This document shows positions 43,370 to 48,309 of a stretch of 48,309 nt of DNA, in pieces. A model generated the notes under the pieces. That model saw only the letters and a list, made by a program, of their open reading frames with translations, was not told where the DNA came from and made no database searches. The first letter of the stretch is position 1. Every line of letters begins with the position of its first letter. This DNA is from Alphaproteobacteria bacterium (GTDB lineage: Bacteria; Pseudomonadota; Alphaproteobacteria; Rs-D84): assembly GCA_017427715.1 (NCBI GenBank), contig JAFRSF010000037.1, forward strand, positions 1-48,309, written 5' to 3'. The translations under genes and the position numbers were made by a program.

Positions 43370-43573
43370 ATGCCAAAAATGAAAACAAAATCGTATATGA
43401 AAAAACGTGCTTCCATGACCGCAACTGGAAAAATCCGTGTTGCAAGGAATGCTCACCATAAATGTCTGTTGCACAAATCTAAGCGTGCAAACAAAGCTGG
43501 GGCAAAACCACAGTATTTGAACAAGAATATGATGGGTCAGGCGAAAATCTTGGCTCCATACGGACTGGATTAA
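43370..43573 (+). CDS. rpmI: 50S ribosomal protein bL35
   Basis: 67 residues, basic: MPKMKTKSYMKKRASMTATGKIRV, then AHHKCLLHKSKRANK, the standard bL35 pattern. AAAAGGA precedes the ATG. Paired with rplT after 15 bases. infC, which commonly precedes it, is absent, so this copy of the operon is infC-less and has its own leader. Confidence 0.97.
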   Translation: MPKMKTKSYMKKRASMTATGKIRVARNAHHKCLLHKSKRANKAGAKPQYLNKNMMGQAKILAPYGLD

Positions 43574-43588
43574 TCAAGGGGGCATATC

Positions 43589-43957
43589 ATGGCAAGGGTA
43601 AAACGTGGAACAACCGTAAAACAAAAACATAAAAAGATACTTGACCGGGCAAAAGGTTATTTGGCTCGTCATCATTCTACTTATCGTGCTGCGCGTGAAA
43701 AAACCGAAAAGGCAGGTCAGTATGCATATCGCGATCGCCGTCAGAAAAAGCGTGATTTTCGCTCTTTGTGGATTGTTCGTATTAATGCTGCTGTCCGTCC
43801 AAATGGTTTGACATACAGCCAGTTCATGAATGGGTTAAAGAAAGCAGGTGTCGTTTTGGACCGCAAAGTGTTGGCTCAAATGGCATATGATGCTGACAAA
43901 AACTTTGACGCATTGATTGAAACCGCAAAACGATTTATTTCCGCTTCTGCTAAATAA
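43589..43957 (+). CDS. rplT: 50S ribosomal protein bL20
   Basis: 122 residues: [24 protein letters not shown] at the start and [34 protein letters not shown] in the middle, textbook bL20. An assembly-initiating 23S rRNA-binding protein that in many bacteria represses its own operon. CAAGGGGG precedes the ATG. Confidence 0.98.
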   Translation: MARVKRGTTVKQKHKKILDRAKGYLARHHSTYRAAREKTEKAGQYAYRDRRQKKRDFRSLWIVRINAAVRPNGLTYSQFMNGLKKAGVVLDRKVLAQMAYDADKNFDALIETAKRFISASAK

Positions 43958-43986
43958 CTCTTGGCGGCGGGGTTTTGTTTTGTCAT

Positions 43987-44016
43987 AATAAGGCCGTAAG
44001 TATACGGTCTTATTTC
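43987..44016 (+). terminator. Terminator or attenuator between rplT and pheS
   Basis: AATAAGGCCGTA (43987-43998) pairs with TACGGTCTTATT (44003-44014) around loop AGTA, with one G-U, then TTCTTAT. It lies 18 bases before the pheS start; the weak T run suggests partial termination. Confidence 0.55.
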
Positions 44017-44033
44017 TTATAACGGGGATGAAA

Positions 44034-44975
44034 ATGAAAGATAAAATTAAAAAAATTAGTTCTTTGGAAGATTTGCAGGTACTGTATGCCGAAACTTTCG
44101 GCAAAAATGGTACAATGACACAAAAGTTGAAAAATATGGCAAATCTGTCCAATGAAGAACGCGCGGTTATAAACACTGAAAACGCAGAATTGCGTCAATT
44201 ATTCAAAGAAAAACAGTCGGAACTAGAAATGGCGGTATTAAACGCTAAATTAGCAGATGAAAAAATAGATGTCACTTTGGATTGTGAGCCAAAAAATCGT
44301 GGTACAGTTCATCCTTTGACGCAATCATTAAAAGAAATCGCATCAGTACTAGAATCTTTTGGATATACTTTGTGGACCGGCCCAGAAATAGAAGACGATT
44401 GGCATAATTTTACTGCGTTGAACACACCAGAATATCACCCTGCCCGTGATATGCAGGATACTTTCTTTTTGGAAAATGGTAATGTCATGCGGACCCAGAC
44501 ATCTGCAATTCAGATTCGCGCTATGGAAAAACAAGGTGCGCCAATAAAAATGTTTGCAGTTGGTTCGACATACCGCAAAGAATTGGATGCGACACATTCT
44601 GCAATGTTTCATCAAATAGAAGGTTTATATATAGATAAAGGAATAACCATCGCCGATTTATTGGGAACATTGCGGACAATTTTATCACGGTTTTTTGAAA
44701 AGGAAATTGAATTACGTGTTCGTCCGTCTTATTTTCCGTTTACAGAACCGTCTGTTGAAATAGATATGAAATGGGGTGATAAATGGCTTGAAATGCTGGG
44801 TGCTGGAATGGTTCATCCAAATGTTTTGCGTAACTGTAATATTGACCCAGAAAAATATCAGGGCTTTGCTTTTGGATTTGGTTGGGACAGATTGGCAATG
44901 GTAAAATATGGTTTGAATGATTTGCGTGCTTTTTATGATGGCGATATCAGATGGTTAAAAAACAGTGGTTTTTAA
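44034..44975 (+). CDS. pheS: Phenylalanyl-tRNA synthetase alpha subunit
   Basis: 313 residues from ATG 44034, which has GGGG six bases upstream; the ATG at 44028 abuts that site directly. Slightly shorter than usual (about 330-360). N-terminal coiled coil, then the class II core: motif 1 HPLTQSLKEIASVLESFGY, DTFFLENGNVMRTQTSAIQIRAM, motif 2 region FAVGSTYRKELDATHSAMFHQIEGL, FTEPSVEID and motif 3 GFAFGFGWDRLAMVKYG. Charges tRNA-Phe together with PheT, whose gene follows after 15 bases. Confidence 0.97.
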   Translation: MKDKIKKISSLEDLQVLYAETFGKNGTMTQKLKNMANLSNEERAVINTENAELRQLFKEKQSELEMAVLNAKLADEKIDVTLDCEPKNRGTVHPLTQSLKEIASVLESFGYTLWTGPEIEDDWHNFTALNTPEYHPARDMQDTFFLENGNVMRTQTSAIQIRAMEKQGAPIKMFAVGSTYRKELDATHSAMFHQIEGLYIDKGITIADLLGTLRTILSRFFEKEIELRVRPSYFPFTEPSVEIDMKWGDKWLEMLGAGMVHPNVLRNCNIDPEKYQGFAFGFGWDRLAMVKYGLNDLRAFYDGDIRWLKNSGF

Positions 44976-44990
44976 TTAAAGGGGATAAAA

Positions 44991-47312
44991 ATGAAATGGT
45001 CTTATGAATGGTTAAAAGAATATCTGGATACAGATTTAACCCCACAGCAAATTGCTGATAAATTAACATCTATTGGCCTTGAAGTAGAAGCATTAGAAAC
45101 ACCTGTTTTGCCAATCGCTGCAAAAATCGTTGAATGCGTTGCACATCCAGACAGCGATCATTTACATATATTAAAAGTTGATGATGGAACGGGGGCTTTG
45201 CGTCAGGTTGTATGTGGCGCACCAAATGCACGTGTTGGTTTGGTTTCTGCGCTGGCTATGCCTGGCTGTAAAATTGGTGATATGGTTATTCAAAACGGTA
45301 AATTGCGTGGTGTTGAATCCAATGGTATGATGTGCAGTGGTAAAGAATTGGGTATCAATAATGACCACAGTGGAATTATCGAATTGGATGAATCAAGCGA
45401 AACAATCGGTAAACCAATATCTGCTTTGCGTGATTCGGCATCTGCAATAATTGAAACATCTATAACACCAAATCGTCCTGATTATTTGGCTGTGCGTGGT
45501 ATTGCGCTGGATTTAAGTGCTGCTGGGGCCGGTAAGTATAAAGAAGAAAATATTAAAGAATTGGATTTGGTTGCAGGTTCACGCAAGGTTAATTTGCTTG
45601 CTGAAAATGCATGTCCAACATACAGATTTTGTGAAATACATGGAATTAAAAATGCACCGTCAAATGATGTAATTCAACGCCGTTTGCGTTCTGCGGGTAT
45701 AAATCCGAAAAATGCGGCGATTGATGCAACAAATTATATTTGCTATGATATGGCGCAACCTATGCATTGTTTTGATGCAGATAAAATTGTTGGTGATATA
45801 ACTGTACGTATGGCAAAAGAAGACGAAAAGTTTACGGATTTGTTTGGAAATGAACATACGTTAAATGAAAAAGATTTGGTTATTTGTGATGATGCTGGAA
45901 TATTGGCTTTGGCTGGTGTGGTTGGTGGTGACAGAGCGTCCACAAGTGACAGCACAAAAAATATTATTCTAGAATCTGCGTATTTTAATCCTGTATCAGT
46001 TCGTAAATCTGCAAAAAAGATTGGTTTGTCAACGGATTCTTCATACAGGTACGAACGTGGTATAAATCCGGATATATCTGCAAAGGCATTGGGATACGCC
46101 GCAAAAATTATAACGGATGCATGTGGTGGTAAAATTGTAAATGTTTCTGTGGCTGGTCGCGCGTCCTATACGCCAGAATCCGTGCGTTACAACCCATCTT
46201 TGTTTGAACAAAAAACGGGTATCAAATTGGATGATGAAACCCAACGCAAGATTTTAACCGATTTGCATTATGACATTAAAAACACTAAAAACGGTGATTG
46301 GTTGGTGACCCCGATTCCATCACGCGTTGATGTTGTAATACCAGAATCAATAGTTTCAGATTTAATGCGTATATATGGATATGACAAAATAGGATTTGAT
46401 TCTTTGCCACAAAATACCATAGACGCAGTACATAACGATATAGATTTACCATTAAAAGAAAAACTGGTTAAAAGTGGGTTAAACGAAAGTATAAGTTTTG
46501 GTTTTGGAAATAGCAAAATTGAAAAATTGCTGACAGATAAACCTGTTATCAAAATTGCTAATCCTATTTTGGTCGATTTGAACACCGCGCGTAATAATTT
46601 AATAGAAAACCTATTAATTGCTGTCGTAAACAATGAAAAACGCGGATTCCCTGATATAAATGTATTTGAACTGGGAACTGTGTTTGATGGCGATAAGCCC
46701 GGTGAACAACATACATCGCTTTGTATAATTCGCAGTGGCGTGACATCACCAAAGCATTGGCAAAAACGCAATCGCCCTGTTGATATTTTTGATGTAAAGG
46801 CGGATTTGGTGTCTTTACTTGGCGCACAAAAATATACGATTGATACAACAAACGCACCGCTTTGGGTGCATCCATACAAATATGGCGCGATTGTTCAGGG
46901 TAAAAAGGTTTTGGCGCAATTTGGGCAATTACATCCATCAATTGCAAAACAAATGCATATCAAAAACAATTTGTATGTCGGATTGGTAGAAGATATTGAA
47001 AATCTGCCTAAAAATCCAAAGCACAAGAAAATACCAGTAACTGATTTTATGCCGATTACACGTGATTTTGCGTTTGTGGTTGATAAAGATTTTGAATCTG
47101 GAAAAATAATATCAACCGCACTTGCAACAGATTCATGTGTTGCTGATGCTGTTGTTTTTGATTCGTTTGATATGGGTGATGGTAAAAAGTCAGTTGCATT
47201 TACAATCACAATTTATCCAGATCATAATATGAACGAAGAAGAATTACAAAAGATTCAAAACACAATAATTACAAACATAGAATCAAAATGTGGTGCAAAA
47301 TTGCGCGCCTAG
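44991..47312 (+). CDS. pheT: Phenylalanyl-tRNA synthetase beta subunit
   Basis: 773 residues. N-terminal MKWSYEWLKEYLDTDLTPQQIADKLTSIGLEVE, an EMAP-like tRNA-binding domain (HPDSDHLHILKVDDG ... VVCGAPNARVGLVSALAMPG), B3/B4 editing domain (GIKNAPSNDVIQRRLRSAGINPKNAAIDATNY), B5 domain (YNPSLFEQKTGIKLDDETQRKIL), the catalytic-like core and a C-terminal FDX-ACB domain (PITRDFAFVVDKDFESGKI). Functions as alpha2-beta2 with PheS and edits Tyr-tRNA-Phe. A clear terminator follows. Confidence 0.98.
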   Translation: MKWSYEWLKEYLDTDLTPQQIADKLTSIGLEVEALETPVLPIAAKIVECVAHPDSDHLHILKVDDGTGALRQVVCGAPNARVGLVSALAMPGCKIGDMVIQNGKLRGVESNGMMCSGKELGINNDHSGIIELDESSETIGKPISALRDSASAIIETSITPNRPDYLAVRGIALDLSAAGAGKYKEENIKELDLVAGSRKVNLLAENACPTYRFCEIHGIKNAPSNDVIQRRLRSAGINPKNAAIDATNYICYDMAQPMHCFDADKIVGDITVRMAKEDEKFTDLFGNEHTLNEKDLVICDDAGILALAGVVGGDRASTSDSTKNIILESAYFNPVSVRKSAKKIGLSTDSSYRYERGINPDISAKALGYAAKIITDACGGKIVNVSVAGRASYTPESVRYNPSLFEQKTGIKLDDETQRKILTDLHYDIKNTKNGDWLVTPIPSRVDVVIPESIVSDLMRIYGYDKIGFDSLPQNTIDAVHNDIDLPLKEKLVKSGLNESISFGFGNSKIEKLLTDKPVIKIANPILVDLNTARNNLIENLLIAVVNNEKRGFPDINVFELGTVFDGDKPGEQHTSLCIIRSGVTSPKHWQKRNRPVDIFDVKADLVSLLGAQKYTIDTTNAPLWVHPYKYGAIVQGKKVLAQFGQLHPSIAKQMHIKNNLYVGLVEDIENLPKNPKHKKIPVTDFMPITRDFAFVVDKDFESGKIISTALATDSCVADAVVFDSFDMGDGKKSVAFTITIYPDHNMNEEELQKIQNTIITNIESKCGAKLRA

Positions 47313-47321
47313 AAAACAAAA

Positions 47322-47348
47322 AATACCGGTATTTGCCGGTGTTTTTTT
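47322..47348 (+). terminator. Terminator of pheST
   Basis: AATACCGG-tattt-G/CCGGTGTT stem with one G-U pair, then TTTTTTT. Confidence 0.8.
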
Positions 47349-47405
47349 ACTTGTATATTCTTGTATCAATTTGCTAAAATAAAATCATCCGGGGGAAATA
47401 GAATA

Positions 47406-48257
47406 ATGTTGCGTATATTTTCTTTGATATTTATTGGTCTGTTTTTGTGTCTGTCTGCGCATGCAGAAAATGTATGTGTCAAAGACGGCACGTATATCGG
47501 TATTTTAAGAAAAAACATTAACGTCACAGGTGATGATAAAATCACATATAATTCCGATACTAAAGAATGGAAAGACGAATTTGATTACAAAACAATAACT
47601 GGTATCGCATCTTGTAATGGAACATCTGGTTCTTTTGGTACTGCAAACAGCGGTTTAACTGCCACAACCAGCAGTACCGGCAGATATTGTTGGTGTAAAA
47701 TAGAACCAGTGCAGAATTATGGTTATTATACAGGTGTTTCTTCTTATTGGGTATTTTTAAAAGATTTCGGTGATAATACATCTTGTGCGGCGGATGCAAC
47801 TGGTTGTACTGCGGAATGTGCAAAATCAATTGCGTACAACAGTCATTATAATAATTTTCGCACAAAATTATTCAGCACAATACAAATTGGTTCAACTATG
47901 ACCCAGGGCTCTTGTCCATCTGGTTATGCCAATTTGGCCAGTGTTTCATCCAGCAGTTTTGCAACATATTCGAACGGTTGTTCTGATGGATATTATGTTT
48001 ATGATACAGCATATTCTTGTTCAACTGGATATAAATGGGTAAATGGAACTTGTGCAGAATTATGCAGATTAGATTCAGAAACAACAAAAACTTTGTCTGG
48101 TCAGACAGTTTCTTTGTTTGCGAATCCTGTGACAGAAAAATATTTAACTGTTGCGTACAGCACGGGTAAATGTTATATCAATTTGACATCAGGTTCCGCA
48201 GCGACCAGCGGTGTAAATATTATAACAAACAGTAATACATATCATACAACGGATTAA
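47406..48257 (+). CDS. Secreted Cys-rich protein of unknown function
   Basis: 283 residues from ATG 47406, which follows CCGGGGG; the earlier ATG at 47361 would precede that site. Signal peptide MLRIFSLIFIGLFLCLSAHA (1-20). The mature part is rich in Ser, Thr, Gly, Asn, Tyr and about 15 Cys, with short motifs such as GRYCWCKIEP, CSDGYYVYDTAYSCSTGYKWVNGTCAELC that recall EGF-like or other disulphide knots. I know this style of protein from uncultured gut Alphaproteobacteria genomes, where many paralogues exist, but no function is established. It ends shortly before the window end. Confidence 0.7.
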   Translation: MLRIFSLIFIGLFLCLSAHAENVCVKDGTYIGILRKNINVTGDDKITYNSDTKEWKDEFDYKTITGIASCNGTSGSFGTANSGLTATTSSTGRYCWCKIEPVQNYGYYTGVSSYWVFLKDFGDNTSCAADATGCTAECAKSIAYNSHYNNFRTKLFSTIQIGSTMTQGSCPSGYANLASVSSSSFATYSNGCSDGYYVYDTAYSCSTGYKWVNGTCAELCRLDSETTKTLSGQTVSLFANPVTEKYLTVAYSTGKCYINLTSGSAATSGVNIITNSNTYHTTD

Positions 48258-48286
48258 AACAAGAACAAAGTTGTAAAACCCGCAGA

Positions 48287-48309
48287 ACTCTACACACACA
48301 CACACACAC
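48287..48309. repeat. CA dinucleotide tract at the window end
   Basis: About ten consecutive CA units close the sequence. Such a tract at the last bases suggests a contig end or assembly artefact rather than a biological feature. Confidence 0.6.

Overview
The window looks like chromosomal DNA of an AT-rich, diderm, host-associated alphaproteobacterium. A lineage close to the uncultured gut Alphaproteobacteria (order RF32 type) fits best, but this is inferred from gene content and style and was not tested by phylogeny. Supporting signs are lipid A genes (lpxC, lpxK), a rod-shape and cell-wall operon (mreC-mreD-mrdA-mrdB), VirB-type secretion genes, low GC, and a secreted Cys-rich protein of a kind I associate with those genomes. 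There is no prophage block, CRISPR array or intact insertion sequence.

Layout. 1-2.7 kb: end of a RhuM-type gene, nitroreductase, VanX-type D-Ala-D-Ala dipeptidase, tRNA-Met, PagL-like lipid A deacylase. 2.7-7.7 kb: gyrB operon on the minus strand with two small unknown genes (100 and 38 aa), a HhH-type glycosylase and ung, then a divergent RusA-like gene. 7.7-12.4 kb: pilO-pilP-pilQ-pilR-like genes of an IncI/type IVb pilus assembly machine, without pilin or secretin. 12.5-15.4 kb: lipoprotein, lpxC, lpxK and a DUF374 acyltransferase, translationally coupled. 15.5-18.5 kb: initiator tRNA followed by an accretion region of repeated tRNA-3'-end and terminator modules around a foreign-looking EamA transporter and an HExxH protein. 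18.5-22.5 kb: an operon giving a complete GDP-6-deoxy-heptose route (4,6-dehydratase, gmhA, hddA, and an hddC-gmhB fusion). 22.5-25.7 kb: an orphan T7-type tail-fibre-like gene, ychF, a short SufB/D-like gene and a bL36 gene. 25.9-29.3 kb: virB3, virB4 and a secreted HExxH protein. 29.3-35.1 kb: surface-polysaccharide locus (acyltransferase, cupin, SDR, fucosyltransferase-like, double glycosyltransferase). 35.2-43.2 kb: dnaG, topA, mrdB, mrdA, mreD, mreC. 43.4-47.3 kb: rpmI-rplT, a possible attenuator, then pheS-pheT. 47.4 kb to end: a Cys-rich secreted protein and a CA dinucleotide tract.

The most interesting signal is a pair of intergenic elements of almost equal length (18218-18385 and 30477-30646). 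They share the same order of helices and a few conserved unpaired segments, yet the helix arms differ by compensatory changes. That is the pattern of a structured RNA (or a folded single-stranded DNA site), and I cannot match it to a known family. Both copies border surface-polysaccharide genes. The second interesting region is the tRNA-fMet accretion array beside copy 1.
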